Part shown: in pieces, positions 12,540-24,299 of the stretch
How positions within the stretch are numbered: the stretch's first letter is position 1
Layout of the letters: each line of letters opens with the position of its first letter
Assembly (NCBI GenBank): GCA_029204225.1
Contig: CM055102.1
Location: 46,038,252 to 46,102,251 of the forward strand
Source of the DNA: Diphasiastrum complanatum
Lineage: Eukaryota; Streptophyta; Lycopodiopsida; Lycopodiales; Lycopodiaceae
Reading direction: 5' to 3'
Length of the DNA: 64,000 bases
Made by a program: the position numbers and the translations under genes
The notes under the pieces: model-generated
The model's database searches: none
What the model saw: only the letters and a program-made list of their open reading frames with translations
What the model was told of the DNA's origin: nothing

Positions 12540-13918
12540 AAAGAATTTCATATCACTAATTATCAGAGGTCTCGGGCATTCTCGTACCTTACAAACTTTG
12601 TCATAATCGATTTCAAGACCTTTATCCGATATGGCATGGCCTAGGTATTTGAGTTTTGTCTGGAAGAACTCACATTTTGACTTCTTAGCATAGAGCTTTT
12701 CTTGCCTTAGAAGATCTAAGACAATACGAAGATGCTCTTCATGCTCCTCAAGGGTTTGACTATAAATTAATATGTCATCCAAATACACCACCACAAACTT
12801 TTCCAGCTACGGATGAAGAATATCATTCATCATCTGCTGGAAAGTGGCAGGCGCATTCGTGAGTCCAAAAGGTAACACTAAAAACTCATAATGGCCATAC
12901 CTGGATCAAAATCCAGTCTTAGGAACATCTTTGTTCCTAATCCTTATTTAATGGTAACCTGATCTAAGATCAATCTTCGAGAAATACTTAGCTCCATTTA
13001 GACGATCCATAAGATCTTCCATCCTAGGTAAGGAATATATGTCCTTGCTAGTTAAATCATTTAACTTTTTAAAGTCACCACACAAACGAGTGTCGCCATC
13101 CTTTTTACTAACTAAAAGGATTGGTGCTCCCCAAGGGGACTTACTAGGCCGAATATGGCACATCCTAAGGAGTTCTTGTAACTACTTAGAAATTTCATCC
13201 TCTTCCTTGATGCTAACCCTATATGGAAAAAGAGATACATGTTGGCTTCCAAAAAGCAAGTCAACACTCCTTTGGGGAGGTAGGCCATCAGGGAGTTATC
13301 AAGAAAAATATCGCTATACTCTTGCCTAAGTTTGTTAAATATTATTCCTTTAGGTGAGTTAACACTTAAGGGATTATTTACAGGCACATTCAAAGGCAAA
13401 TGCGATAAATCAATATTTAGACTCTGGACTGCATGGTCATCCACATAAATTTCATCTTTCAAAAAACAAAGATAAACTTTATTACCAGAATTTTTCAAAA
13501 ATTCAACAACATCTGAAGCAGAAACCAAAGGATCAAAAGACCTAGTTACATCGCCTTTTAGCTCAACTTATGAGCTCTTATGCGAAAAAAAAAAATACTA
13601 TGCGTAACATAATCCTTTCTTAAAGACTCATTTTTAGAATAAAACCATTCTTTTTTCTAAGATTATGTCTATGCTATCCAAGTTCATAATATGAAAATCT
13701 AGCGGTTCAACATAATCTTGAATCTGAAGCGGCAACTAAGGAACAAGTTGATCCCAAGCTTGCCGATCTTCCCCCGATGTCATTTTCACCACATACAAGT
13801 GATTACTTGGCGCGGTAGCCACCTTGAGCTTCTGCACCAGTTTAGCATTTATGAAGTTATGTGTGGAACCATCATAAAAAAGAGCAGTCACAGCTTGGCA
13901 TCCTATGATTCTATTCAT
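12540..13918 (-). pseudogene. gypsy protease and reverse transcriptase (element 2)
   Basis: The retropepsin part (13918-13736) contains FYDGSTHNFINAKLVQKLKV and VVKMTSGEDRQAW. RT then reads in pieces: a linker (13528-13400), [24 protein letters not shown] (within 13163-12948), KIDLRSGYH, and MVVYLDDILIYSQTLEEHEEHL (12794-12700) with the catalytic YLDD intact. It continues to FLGFTSSQVHFG near 12520, where an internal deletion joins it to integrase sequence. Frameshifts occur near 12950, 12800 and 13160. Confidence 0.85.
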
Positions 13919-13999
13919 ACGAATGAGATCATGGGGGCCAGAAACAATTGTATTAAAACAATAATTCTTGCAATAGTGTCATCCTTAAAGGATAAATCA

Positions 14000-14973
14000 A
14001 CAAAAGAAATACAAGAATTACCTGGTGCTTTTAGGTTTCCCGCCAGATTTCTTTTGTTTTTTTTTTGGACAATCTTTTGAAAGATGCCCCTTCTCCATAC
14101 AGGAGAAGCACAAGCCGTCAGTTCTCGCCTTGTCGTAGTTTGCGCGATCCAACTTGACGCGCTTTTTCCCGCCTTGGGAACTGGTGTCTGTTTTGTCTCT
14201 GCCCCCCTTCTTGAAAAATTTCTTTTCTTTCTACTCAGCCTTGGGCAAATTTTGCTCCTTGTGAGAGGCAAAATGGGCGTCGTCGAAGATTTTCGCAAAG
14301 CGAATAGCATCTTCAATCATTATGTGGTTGGTGACGCCGCACTTCTAGCTAAAATTCTTTCAGAAGCCCCAAAATAAAATGTAACTTCAACAGGATAGGA
14401 TCGATTCGCGAGGTGAATTGGGACAAATTTTCTTGGAATTCTTGGATATAGGCATCTAAAGGCCTAGTACCCATCTGCACGGTGGCAAAGTGCCGCTAAT
14501 GCTCAAAATCATCCAACACCAGAAGAAAAGCAGTTTTAAAGGCTTCTTGAAAGGCATCCCATGTAGAAGGGGCACTAGCCCTCTCCTTCAGATCCTGCCA
14601 CCATGTAAACGCCTTTTTGCGTAAAAACATAAGAGCAGAGGTGATCTTAGTACTATCAAGAAAATGATTTCCACCGATCTAGCCATGACATTACCACATC
14701 GGGAAGCCGGTCCTTCTTTTCGCCCAAAAAGAATTCCGGATTAGACATTGGATAAACACTAACGGAGCGTGAGTGTGTCGTAGAATGCCACTCTTGCTCG
14801 GTCACGACATGCTTGGCTTGCATTTCTAGAATTTGGTCTTGCAGCAAATTCAGGGCTTGTATGAGCTGGTTAGTATCTACATCAGGAGGAGGAGGTGGTG
14901 AAGACGGTCCTTCACCTGACGGTCCTTCACCCAAACCCAAAGCTAGTCCAATTATATGTCCAATCAGACACAT
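14000..14973 (-). pseudogene. gypsy gag (element 2)
   Basis: The N-terminal part (14973-14656) has a proline-rich run (SSPPPPPDVD), a helical QALNLLQDQILEMQAKH segment, then FFLGEKKDRLPDVVMSWLDRW, which opens the capsid domain. The capsid continues in shifted frames through 14650-14380 with several stops. A CCHC knuckle, CFSCMEKGHLSKDCP, can be read on the minus strand near 14075-14120, followed by a lysine-rich tail. Frameshifts separate these parts, so no full-length product is possible. Confidence 0.8.
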
Positions 14974-15114
14974 AATATTGGGGTTACAGATTCAGGTGAA
15001 TTGCGATATTCATAGATTACTTTCTCCTCTGGAGTCTCACATGAGCAAGGCCTTCTCATCTCAAACTATACGACTTTTGGGCTCTATAACATCTGTTTTA
15101 TGAAATCATCTACC

Positions 15115-16550
15115 CCCTAACAACCTATAGATCTATCATACATCTCCAATAGAGAATGAGCGTTAAGAACACAATAAGAGAGTGCAGTGGACGAAACCAT
15201 CCCAACCATTCCTAGACCGACCGATCTAGCCCCGAGCACTGGGGAGTATGGCAAATCTCTATGATAGTAAGCACTTACCAATCCGACAACATAATAGCTG
15301 CAGACTCTCAATGATCCTAATGGACACAAGATAGGGTATATATAGAGAGTAGCACCCACCCTGCCTGTCTATGCACTGAGTCCACATGTAAGCGTGTTAT
15401 CAACTCATGCCTAACTCCCATGCATGTCCACTGCATGTAGGCACCCCTAACTCACAATAGCAAAGACCCATGCATAGACACAGTGCAGGTACATCCTATC
15501 CCATACTAGGATGCAACACACATGCCTATACTACATGCAGGCATAGCCTAAGGTCGTACTTAGCTATTATCCAAATTAGGCCTGGAACCTACGTCTAAGC
15601 CAGCCTCCCAATGGTACAAACTCCCATTAGGGCCGTAACAGAGGATTTGCAACTTTTTTTTTTTGTGTACAGGTGGTAGTTTACAAGGAGGTGGATTAAG
15701 CCCAAGATAGAGGCTGAGAAAGATAGGAAGAAGGGCACAAAGGCTATACTTGCAGCAAGTACAGTTGTGTACTTTTCTTTTACTTTCTCCCTTTCTTAAA
15801 AATCTTATAAAGCCAAAGTTTGGTTTAAAATTGCCTTAGAAATATAACTTACAAAGTTTATAAGGTTTGTAAGCTATATTTCATAGCTTAGAAAGCAAAT
15901 TTTTAAACATAAGTTAAGAAACTTTATAATTTATGAATAAAAACTTAGGAATCAAACTTTGCAAGTATTAAAACTTGGTTGCAAAATTTATATCATACTT
16001 TTAAGAGATGTACTTTTGAAGTACAAGGGTCAAATCTTTGTTTAATAATAAACAAAGTTTACAAAGTTTGAAGTCGCTATCACATCAGTCAAGAAAATAA
16101 TTGATTGTCTTTTCAAGAAAAGGTTTGAAAGCCCTCAATAGAGAACTGTTGCTACAGGCTCAGGCTGTGGCTCCTGTCCGCATCAGAAAAAAAATTTCTG
16201 TCAGGGTGTTGTACGGCCATGCGCGTAGGCGCGTAGGTGCTCAGCAAAAAATTTTTTTTTTCAAATTTTTTTTGCATAAGGAAAAAAAACCCAGAAGCAA
16301 AAATTTTTTTGACTTCAAAGTCCCAAAATAAGGCCAGAAAACCAAATCGGCTTTTGAAGTTCTTAAAAAACTGCAAAAATTTAAAAAATCGATAACTTTC
16401 TTAGCAAAGGTGGTTCGTTTTCAATCAAAATGACCTCGGATTGAGACGAACCAAAAAGCAAAGTTTTCACTTCCATTCAACAAAATCAACTAAGCTTTCA
16501 AAAACATCAACTAAAAGCTCAAACCAATGAATGCACCTTATTCACAATGA
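15115..16550 (-). other. Long leader of gypsy element 2
   Basis: About 1.4 kb of non-coding DNA between the PBS and gag. It includes AT-rich runs (homopolymer A and T blocks at about 16245-16310) and a region of repeated CATGCATG and TGCATGTAGGC motifs (15400-15560). Around 15115-15640 there is a TGTTACGG-type terminus on the minus strand, so part of it could be an inserted solo LTR, but I could not match the other end. Confidence 0.4.
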
Positions 16551-16552
16551 TT

Positions 16553-16568
16553 GGTGGCTTTGATACCA
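16553..16568 (-). other. Primer-binding site of gypsy element 2 (initiator tRNA-Met)
   Basis: Read on the minus strand immediately after the 5' LTR, the sequence is GT then TGGTATCAAAGCCACC. Its first 13 bases match the complement of the plant initiator tRNA-Met 3' end (TGGTATCAGAGCC) at 12 positions. This fixes the direction of the element. Confidence 0.88.
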
Positions 16569-16570
16569 AC

Positions 16571-17109
16571 TGTTAGAATTCCCATCATTGTGCCAGTCAT
16601 TGCTAAAGCACAAACATGTGACGAACACTACATTACCACCCATCCATAGAGGTCAACCATAGAGGTATTGCCACCTCACCCCCATGCACTGGAGCTACAG
16701 ACCACCATCAAGCAAGCTCAGATCTCATGTAAGCCATGGTGTCCCATACCACCATGCCTTACCCTCGACCCTCGCCTACCTACATCCTGAGGCCTAGATA
16801 CTCGTCCTAACCTGACCACCAGTGGAAGAGCTCTTCATTCTCCAGGAGAGAATGAATGCCAAGCTTATGGAGATCCACCTCTATATACATAGTCCAGGCG
16901 GGACATCTCCATCCATAGGAGTCACGCATGACCAACGACATGCGGTAGTTGTGCACACTGACGCGGGTCCATAACAACGAGTCATCGAGCACCAATAAGA
17001 CATTGACACGTGGCATCCACAAGACCTATAGCTCTAGATCAGCGTTCTGTCCCATAACTGAGACCGTCACCTCAAGTTTCCTGTTGCGTGCCCTTATGGG
17101 TACGTAACA
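16571..17109 (-). repeat. 5' LTR of gypsy element 2
   Basis: On the plus strand it starts TGTTAGAATTCC and ends GGGTACGTAACA. It is 539 bases long and clearly the partner of 11030-11550, with scattered substitutions. That amount of change implies an insertion that is not recent. A short local duplication (CCATAGAGGTCAACCATAGAGG) is present in this copy only. Confidence 0.92.
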
Positions 17110-18490
17110 GAAGTTCAAGAGACTTCTTCCATAACCTATGACTCTTTGAATGCCTTTCTTTTGGGAGTTGGGAACTCAATGGACACCTTGGAAGTGCGCC
17201 CTCCTACTAGGTCCCATTGCCCAAGTTGTGCTTGTATACTTTGGTTTAAGACTAATAGAGTGATATGATTCAAGGTGGAGGCCCAAGGTTTAGAAAAATA
17301 GCCAAAACACCCATGGTAATGACTTTCTAACACCTCACTAGGTTCCATACCTTCGACCAAGGCATAGACACCCACCTGTCCTTATCCAAGGACACCAGTA
17401 CCTTTATCTAAAGGCACATATCCTTAATCCTAAGGGTACCCCTTATCCAAGGGTAACTTGATTCCATACCTCCGACCAAGGTATAGTCACTTGCCTGTCC
17501 TTATCCAAAGGCACCTACCCTTAACATGATGGAAGCCTCTCTAATGAAGCTTTTAAGAGTTCTTGTAACCTCTGATTGGATGCATATTGGGCTGGAGATG
17601 GATTTTTGAAGATATCTCGTTGGAAAAGTGCGCCCCCTACCTGAATTTGGATCATTTACTACTCACACATGTGAAGCCTAGGTGGAAGGGTGACATGTGA
17701 AGCCTAGGTGGAAGGGTGACATGGTCTAGTAGACCTAATCTCCCTCTGTACTGTGCTTTACGATGACCAATTTGGTGTCTTGTAGAGAAAGTTATGGCTA
17801 TCGGAAGTTTGCCAAGTTTTTAACTAAAATTTGAAAATTTTCCATAATGTTATGGTGCATGTATGCATGTAACTTAGTATAGTACTTTTCTGTTGGCAGA
17901 AATGTATGGATAGACCTGTTTGCATGCTTGGATGCATGTTGCATGGATGTTCAGTAAATTGATCAGAGAAAATTTCATGCATGAAGCTGTTTTTGGCAAT
18001 TCTAGTTCAAAAAGCTGATTTTCCAGTTACTAGGCAATTTACGTAAAAATTTGATTTTTTAAGAAATCACTGCATGTCATGTCTGATGCATGCCGAATGT
18101 TTTGCAATCCTTTCGGAATGTGATGGTAATTGTGAAACTACCAAGTTGATGCTTTAGATCGATTTTCACAGTTTAGGTCCATATCGAACAGAATTTGAAA
18201 ATCCCAGTTTTTTCAAAGTTTTGGAAGAGCTATGAATGTTTTGGGTTTGTTCAAATTCATTGATTATTGGTCGAACTAAAATTGCTTGAAAAGTGAGTGA
18301 ACTTACTGAGTTGAAATCTGTCAGGTTGGTAAGGTCACAGTACCTTTCACTTTTAGTTGAAGATTTTGAAATCTATCAACTAATGGGAGCATTACAAAAT
18401 TGTTTTTCCATTGGACATCGTAGTGGCATAAGACTTGTTTTGTTTATCATGAATTTTAAGACTTGTTTTCATCGCCTAGCAGATCCCGAA
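17110..18490. other. Non-coding repeat-derived DNA with short tandem repeats
   Basis: No supported gene. Two tandem duplications are visible. First, a unit of about 119 bases is seen at 17342 and again at 17461: both copies read TTCCATACCT, CGACCAAGG, CCTGTCCTTATCCAA. Second, an exact 26-bp unit, ACATGTGAAGCCTAGGTGG and onward, is repeated once at 17667-17718. The rest (17720-18490) is AT-rich with no motif I can identify. Confidence 0.5.
17667..17718. repeat. 26-bp perfect tandem duplication
   Basis: Two identical copies of a 26-base unit beginning ACATGTGAAGCC and ending GGAAGGGTG lie head to tail. The lack of differences suggests a recent slippage or duplication event. Confidence 0.85.
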
Positions 18491-18493
18491 AGA

Positions 18494-19975
18494 GACAAGG
18501 AAGAAATTTGACTTCCAAGGTCTCAAGACAATCTTCATAGAATATACTTCATCTAAAAACATTTACAAGATGTACGACCTTGATACCCAGCAAATCTTAT
18601 TCAGTCGGGATACAGTCTTTATCGAGGATCAGTTCATCGACTTCAAAGGGAAAGGCATTGTTCCAAGTGAACCTTCAATGCCTTCCATTGACACGACTAT
18701 TCGAGCCACTGGCTCAAGCATGTCTATAATTGATCAACTACCCGACAGCGAGTCAGACGAAGATGTTGCTGCTTCTCAACAACGACAAATCCAAGGATTG
18801 AATCATCAGCCGACACTTCCTCCAAGAAGATCAAGCTGAGTGCGCATATAGCCCACAAGGTATACTCCTGAGTCTGCCTGTCTTTTAATGTAGGAACCGA
18901 CATCAGTCGATGAGGCACTTAGCTAACCAAACTCCGATCTCTGGAGAGAAGCAATGGTCAGAGAGTATTCCTCTCTGATCAAGAACCAGACATGGTCACT
19001 AGCTGAAGCTCCTACTGGCTGCAATCTCATCGATTGAAAATGGGTCTTCAAGATCAAATACAATGCCAATGGAGCGATCGATAGAAGGAAGGCAAGACTA
19101 GTAGCACAAGGATTCGTTCATATCCCTAACATTGACTACAATGAGACTTTCAGTCCAGTAGTCAAGCACTCATCAATTCGAGCCCTCCTATCGTATGTTG
19201 CAGTGGCCGACCTGTAAGTACATCAACTCGATGTACAAACAACTTATTTGAATGGAGTCATTGAAGAAGACATCTACATGCTACAGCCTGAAGAATACAT
19301 TCATGAAGGTATGAATCACCATGTCTGCAAACTCCACAAGGCACTTTATAGCTTGAAGCAATCAGCCAAAGCTTGGTTCTAGAGGATCAACACATTCCTC
19401 ATCGGACAAGGTTTTCAACCAAGTACGATTGACAATAACATCTACTTCAAGGATGCTAATAACAGATGTTGTCTTCTGAGTTCGACATGACCGATCTAGG
19501 TGAAGGTCACTTTTGTCTAGGCATTCAAATCCATAGAGACAAAGCGAGACGACTGATATTTATTACTCAGGAAAGGTATTCTCACAATGTTCTTATTATA
19601 TATAATCTGATTAACTCTAAATTAGCTCACTCACCAATGGAACCAGGCCTGCACTTGTCGAAGGACCAATGTCCTCAGACTAAGTAGGAAGAAGAGATGA
19701 TGAGAGAGTATCTCTATCAATTGATACTTGGATCTCTCATGTATGCAATGGTCTGCACAAGACCTGACATTGCTTTTGCGGTTAGCTCACTTGGCCAATT
19801 TATGGCCAATCCTGGCATTATCCATTGGAAGGCTCTTATAAGAGTCATGAGATACATTCGCGCTACAATGGACCAGTGCATCTGCTGTGGAGGTAGATGC
19901 TTTCATGCATTGATTCTCCTCTTTAGACGGATGGTCAGTAATAAGCTCATAGCCTTTTACAGTTTGTAGTTAGCT
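18494..19975 (+). pseudogene. Ty1/copia pol remnant (integrase end, reverse transcriptase)
   Basis: The segment opens with the end of integrase: KNIYKMYDLDTQQILFSRDTVFIEDQF (from about 18550), equivalent to the copia RLYDP...ISRDVVF motif. A linker follows. RT begins near 18925 with the [17 protein letters not shown] and KARLVAQGF landmarks, then [41 protein letters not shown] and SLKQSAKAWF. The catalytic YVDD block is lost in a deletion at about 19460. It resumes with FDMTDLGEGHFCLGIQIHRDKARR and ends SLMYAMVCTRPDIAFAVS near 19790, fading by 19975. In-frame stops lie at about 19035, 19215 and 19380. No LTRs were found. Confidence 0.85.
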
Positions 19976-21285
19976 TTGTGAGCACGCAGTTTTGCCCGCT
20001 ATTGTATTGTGCTCACCTGCATCACTGACTTGTATTTCGTTACAGTCAATCTGAATAAAGTGCTGTCTAGTTCTGCGTTCATATTCTGTCAGTATTTGCA
20101 ATGCTTTTCGCTCTCTGTCTGACCTCTTGATTGCTTTGTCAAATTGTTTGCTATTGCTTATGCTATCATCGCGCATCTAGCTCTAAACTTAACTTCATTA
20201 TTGTGTTCGCCTATTGTTACCAATAGTGCACGCACCGAGGGAACTTCTCACACTTCCCCAGCAAATAAGAAGTGTACTAATAAAAAATTCACAGCTAATT
20301 GGAGTGGTCCATGTGATATGGCATTATCTCCAAAATCTAACTCACTCACTAATTCCACTCCAACTCTATTCCTTGGTCCCTTGTTAATGACTGCCATATG
20401 CTTAACCTCATGTGAAATTCAAATTTCAAATATATTTTCAATTGTATTTTGATCTTCTTCAATTTCCATTTTTGTGATTTAATTGTAAAAAAATGGGGGC
20501 CCAATCTTAGCTTGGGCCATAAAAGTGTTAAAAGATGGGAGAGCGATTCTCTTTTATTCTGAAAATTGAAAATTTTAAAAATACAAGCTAAAATTATTTT
20601 CAAAATTTGAATTGAAGGGGGGGAGGGGGGGGGGGGGGGGGGGGGGCGAGTATCTTTTATTCTAAATTTTTTAAGAAATACAATCTAAAATTATATTCAA
20701 AATCCGAATTTACTCCTTCTAAATACATTTAAATCACCTTGTCTCATGATGATTTAATGCACTGGGTCTATGTGAAACCCATTGAAGTAAGATATAACTC
20801 CATGGTGAGTTACCACATACGATTACTAGTAAGCTAATTAATTTTGATTAACAAAGATGTTTAGGCAGGAAAATATATCATATTTGAGTTAAAAAATGAT
20901 ATTTTCAAACTTTTTGAGTTCAAAATGGGCCCTAATGTATGCTACATGGAGTAACAGAAAGTTGACCAAAATTGTCCAAAACCACTAGTAAATGAAATAA
21001 AACAAGGGCAAATAGTGAGAGGAAAGAATGAAAGTCATGAACTAAAAGGAAAAAAGCTTGAAAATTGAGGTGTTGCATATAGCAGTCTTGGGAGGGTGAG
21101 TTTGAAACTCAGAAAAGAGGGAGGAGAAATAGGATATAAAATTGAAGACTGTAGGATTCTCGCAAGAAAGAAAACATGTTCATGCTCTAGTTACTGATGC
21201 TCATGAAGACCAATTCACAAAGAAGCTGTCTATGACAGAATTAGACAATATATCCGATTTTAATGATCACTCCATGATGTTCTTA

Positions 21286-21286
<1 letters not shown>
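19976..21286. other. Non-coding AT-rich DNA with a poly-G tract
   Basis: No gene is supported. A segment at 20538-20612 (TTCTCTTTTATTCTG, then AAATACAAGCTAAAATTATT) recurs in degenerate form at 20648-20715 (ATCTTTTATTCTA, then AAATACAATCTAAAATTATA). A G-run lies between the two copies. Confidence 0.5.
20617..20646 (+). repeat. Poly-G tract
   Basis: Thirty bases that are all G except one A at 20624, with 22 uninterrupted Gs from 20625. It lies between two degenerate copies of an AT-rich sequence. Such tracts can form G-quadruplexes, are prone to slippage, and their length may be uncertain in assembly. Confidence 0.9.

Positions 21287-21379
<93 letters not shown>
21287..21379. repeat. Compound microsatellite (TG)n(AG)n
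   Basis: About 17 TG units (21287-21320) run directly into about 29 AG units (21321-21379). Translated frames through it are artefacts. Confidence 0.97.
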
Positions 21380-21383
<4 letters not shown>

Positions 21384-21732
21384 AAAGTGAAACTGACAGA
21401 GTTTTATTAGGAAGAGGAGAAGATGAAGAGATCTCGATACAATGGAAATGGCTCCCTCTTATAGATTTGAGAGGTGAGTCTCCTTCACTCTGATTGGCTA
21501 TTGAAGTTCCATCATGATCACGATCTTGACCAATAATTGTGCTCCATGGCACTTATTAGCCTAAGGCCCAATGTTGGGACTCACACACATAGGATGCTAA
21601 GTGGTCGTCTATTCGTTCTCAAAATCAGGCAACAATAGCTCGATTAGATTGGTTCAAACAATTTTTTTCTTTGCAACATGGCAATTCAATTCATCTTGGA
21701 GACTCTAGTTCTCAGCTGCCACTTCCTTCACA

Positions 21733-22200
21733 ATGGTTGCTTGGAGCCATAGTGATAATACTGCTGATACAGATGGAGTCTTACGTAGGGTGAAGATTGA
21801 GTCAGCGTTGCCTACCAATCTAGTCCACACTCCCTGCCCTCCACCTGCTCACCCATCTTTCGTGATACCTGAGATTTATACACCTGCCAAGTCATTTGAA
21901 CAGTACATTCTTTCTTACATCGAGCAGATCAAACACGAATCCACCTCTCTACGAAAGGAAATGGGACAGCTTCAAGGGATCATTCAATCTATGTCCGCTG
22001 AGCAGGAAACCATGTTAACCCAGATTACTTCTTTGGAGGCGTAATCAAGGAGAACCTACCAAGATTCAAGAATTGAAAGAGAAGATAGGGCAGCATAAGG
22101 CTGAGACGAAAACGTGGGCTTCTCTTTTCAAGGAAGATGTTAAGGTACACCCTCCTTCAACCGAGTCATTTCAGCCACCAAGAAAGACAAATTGAGGTCA
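21733..22200 (+). pseudogene. LINE-like ORF1 remnant (coiled coil)
   Basis: An open stretch (21733-22044) ends in a heptad-like helix (IKHESTSLRKEMGQLQGI). After a frame change it continues as KIQELKEKIGQHKAETKTWA at about 22062-22125. The latter is clearly related to a minus-strand sequence at 38480-38590 ([20 protein letters not shown]), where it leads into an NILV-GI motif seen in L1-type ORF1 RNA-binding domains. I infer the ORF1 protein of the same non-LTR element whose RT follows at 24300-25650. The N-terminal half is unrecognised. Confidence 0.5.
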
Positions 22201-22546
22201 ACAATATGATAATTGATATACAGAGAGACTATAAGCAACTTCTTGTTTCACAGAAAAACTGTCATTTGTTAAAATCATCTTAAGCTATTGTGGCATGAGA
22301 AAAACAAAAACAAGATTAATGACTTATAGATGGTCGATGCTTCTTCAAGCATGACAATAGAAATTTTCCTACCATCAATAATAATGAGCGTGCATGCACT
22401 AGGAAAATTTTTGCCATGCAGGACTGCGACTTTGAAGGCATGGCTGACCAATTCATCATTTGGGCGCATGAACAAGCAACCAAGTATAATGATTGCTTTG
22501 TATAGTCATTTGTACAAACTGTTAGAAAAAAATGACTATGCTAAAG

Positions 22547-22855
22547 TTAATGAATCATTTTGTCATTGGTCTTTGGAAGTCCAACTACAAAATCCATAGA
22601 TATGCTTTCCCATTTCTTATCTGGGATATCTAACGGATGCAACAAACCACCAGCCTTATGTCGTTCAGCCTTTGCTAGTTGACAGAGTTTGCATTTAACA
22701 ACATATGACTCGACATGTGGCTTGAGCTTTGGCCAATAAAATTCCCTCTTAACCAAGTCCAGAGCCCTGAAAGACAAAAGAACCATCACCATCATTTTTA
22801 ATAATGATTCATCTCGACTTATCGATGATATCCTATATATTCTAGCCCTGACCAA
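22547..22855 (-). pseudogene. Ty3/gypsy integrase N-terminal fragment
   Basis: Minus-strand frame with REFYWPKLKPHVESYVVKC, then CKLCQLAKAERHKAGGLLHP and [16 protein letters not shown]: the second half of the HHCC zinc-binding domain and the start of the integrase core of a gypsy element. Homology stops at both ends, and no LTR or other pol domain adjoins. It lies between the LINE ORF1-like and LINE RT parts, so it is probably an insertion scrap. Confidence 0.85.
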
Positions 22856-22859
22856 GAAC

Positions 22860-24240
22860 CTGCTATATATTAGTAGAATTGTTGATCAAGGCCATACCAT
22901 TATCTTCAATACAAAACAATGCCTCATCCAAGATAGCAACTTGAATGTTCTGGTCAAAGGAAATAGAGATGGTCATCCCATATATTAATGATTATGCTCT
23001 CTCATAAGAAGAAAAATTTGTGTTTACACCTATTGTTGTGCTCCATTCTTGTTGAGGTCTAGTATGTGAGTGTGTAGGTTACATATTAGATACAATGAAA
23101 TGGTTGTTTTTTATGTATAATGTTGCAATATCATAACATTTGTAAATGTTCATAAATATTTTATTGTTTGACTTACTATCGCAATTTCTTTTAAGTTAAT
23201 GCAAGTTCTTCAAGAGCATATCTCTATAAGAGTTGTTATTCAGTGCCAAGAAGCACTAGCCCAGCCATATGTTTGAACATTGTGAAACTTAATTCTTTGT
23301 ATGTAGCCCTTCCAATGAAGGGATGATGACCCTCTAGCACAACTTAAAAGAATTTTTTGGGTTCAGGTTGATCTGTCATTGAGCAGCATACGTTTTCATT
23401 GTGTATGATCGTTGAGCATCCACAATTTAGGATTTGCCCTAATCATGAGTATTAGGCTTAGAGATTTACGTTTTTACAAGCGTTTGTGCCTCGAGAAAAG
23501 CATTGATGACCCTTGTCCCCTGATACAGGCGATTATGACAGCCATGGGAGGAAGGAATGGCAACGATGATGATTTGAATCTTAGCAATGCGTTCTGCTAC
23601 CAGATCAACGATCAGTTTGCAGGACAATAGCGACCAGTTTGCAGCTTGGTTTGCATGCATCTTTCTTCAAAAAATTTACTACATAGTAGTGAGCAGTTTT
23701 GCAGTCATGAAGGTGCAAGGATCTTTTCTCAAAATAACACTATTCTATAGCATCATGACTGACAGTTGATACAGAATCATGACTGATTCCAAGGATTATA
23801 AAATTTGCTTCTATAAATTAGCAGATAGATCAGAGACAGCAGGGCATATTGGGCCCAAATTTCAGGCAATGACTATGAGCTTCTAATGAAGAATGTCAAA
23901 AGCTCTATAGAATCCGTGTTTTCAGCAGCGTTCCCAGGCAACAAATTGTTTGAAGTATGAGCAACAATCCAGAATATTCATCATTTTTCTACATCTGAGG
24001 CTAGAAGTTGAAGTGTCTATTAGCGCTTAGAAGGTTGTTGTTCTAAGAAACAATCATTCCTGAGACAACAATCAAGATGCAATAGATAGCAACGATTGTT
24101 TGCAACCGGATAACTCACTACGACCTTGCATGCATAATTGTAGTTTGCTCAACGAGATAAAAACAACTTCCTATCTTTGCATGCATGTGGAGACAGGCTT
24201 TTCGCACAATTGACGAAATGTATATTCGCTTTATTAACTA
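22860..24240. other. Non-coding or decayed repeat DNA
   Basis: No family match in any frame over 1.4 kb. Open frames of about 60-72 codons near 23412-23769 have no motif. It lies between LINE-like pieces and may be degraded element DNA. Confidence 0.4.
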
Positions 24241-24246
24241 CACCGA

Positions 24247-24294
24247 GCACCCAAGAATTGGACACCTCTGGGCACCCAAGAATTGGACACCTCT
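24247..24294. repeat. 25-bp tandem duplication
   Basis: The unit GCACCCAAGAATTGGACACC and onward occurs at 24247 and again at 24272, with two extra bases between copies. It is just upstream of the LINE-like RT reading frame. Confidence 0.85.
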
Positions 24295-24299
24295 TCACA

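Larger units (their letters stand above)
11030..17109 (-). mobile_element. Ty3/gypsy element 2, LTR-bounded, internally deleted
   Basis: A 6.1-kb element with both LTRs in direct orientation (11030-11550 and 16571-17109), a tRNA-iMet primer-binding site inside the right LTR and a polypurine tract inside the left LTR. It is therefore transcribed on the minus strand. The flanks read GAAGG before 11030 and GAAGT after 17109, a 5-bp target-site duplication with one mismatch. Internal order on the minus strand is leader (16550-15115), gag (14973-14000), protease, RT (13528-12540) and integrase with C-terminal domain (12511-11563). The stretch from the end of RT to the start of the integrase core is missing at about 12511-12540, and many stops and frameshifts are present. 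It is non-autonomous and fossil, nested in older repeat DNA. Confidence 0.92.

Noticed and set aside
15115-15640. Possible solo LTR in the leader of gypsy element 2
   Set aside because: One end looks like a TGTTACGG terminus, but I could not find the other end, a second copy or a target duplication.
21290-21552. Open frames through the TG/AG microsatellite
   Set aside because: Low-complexity translation of a simple repeat.
23412-23769. Short frames between LINE-like pieces
   Set aside because: No homology recognised; probably decayed repeat DNA.
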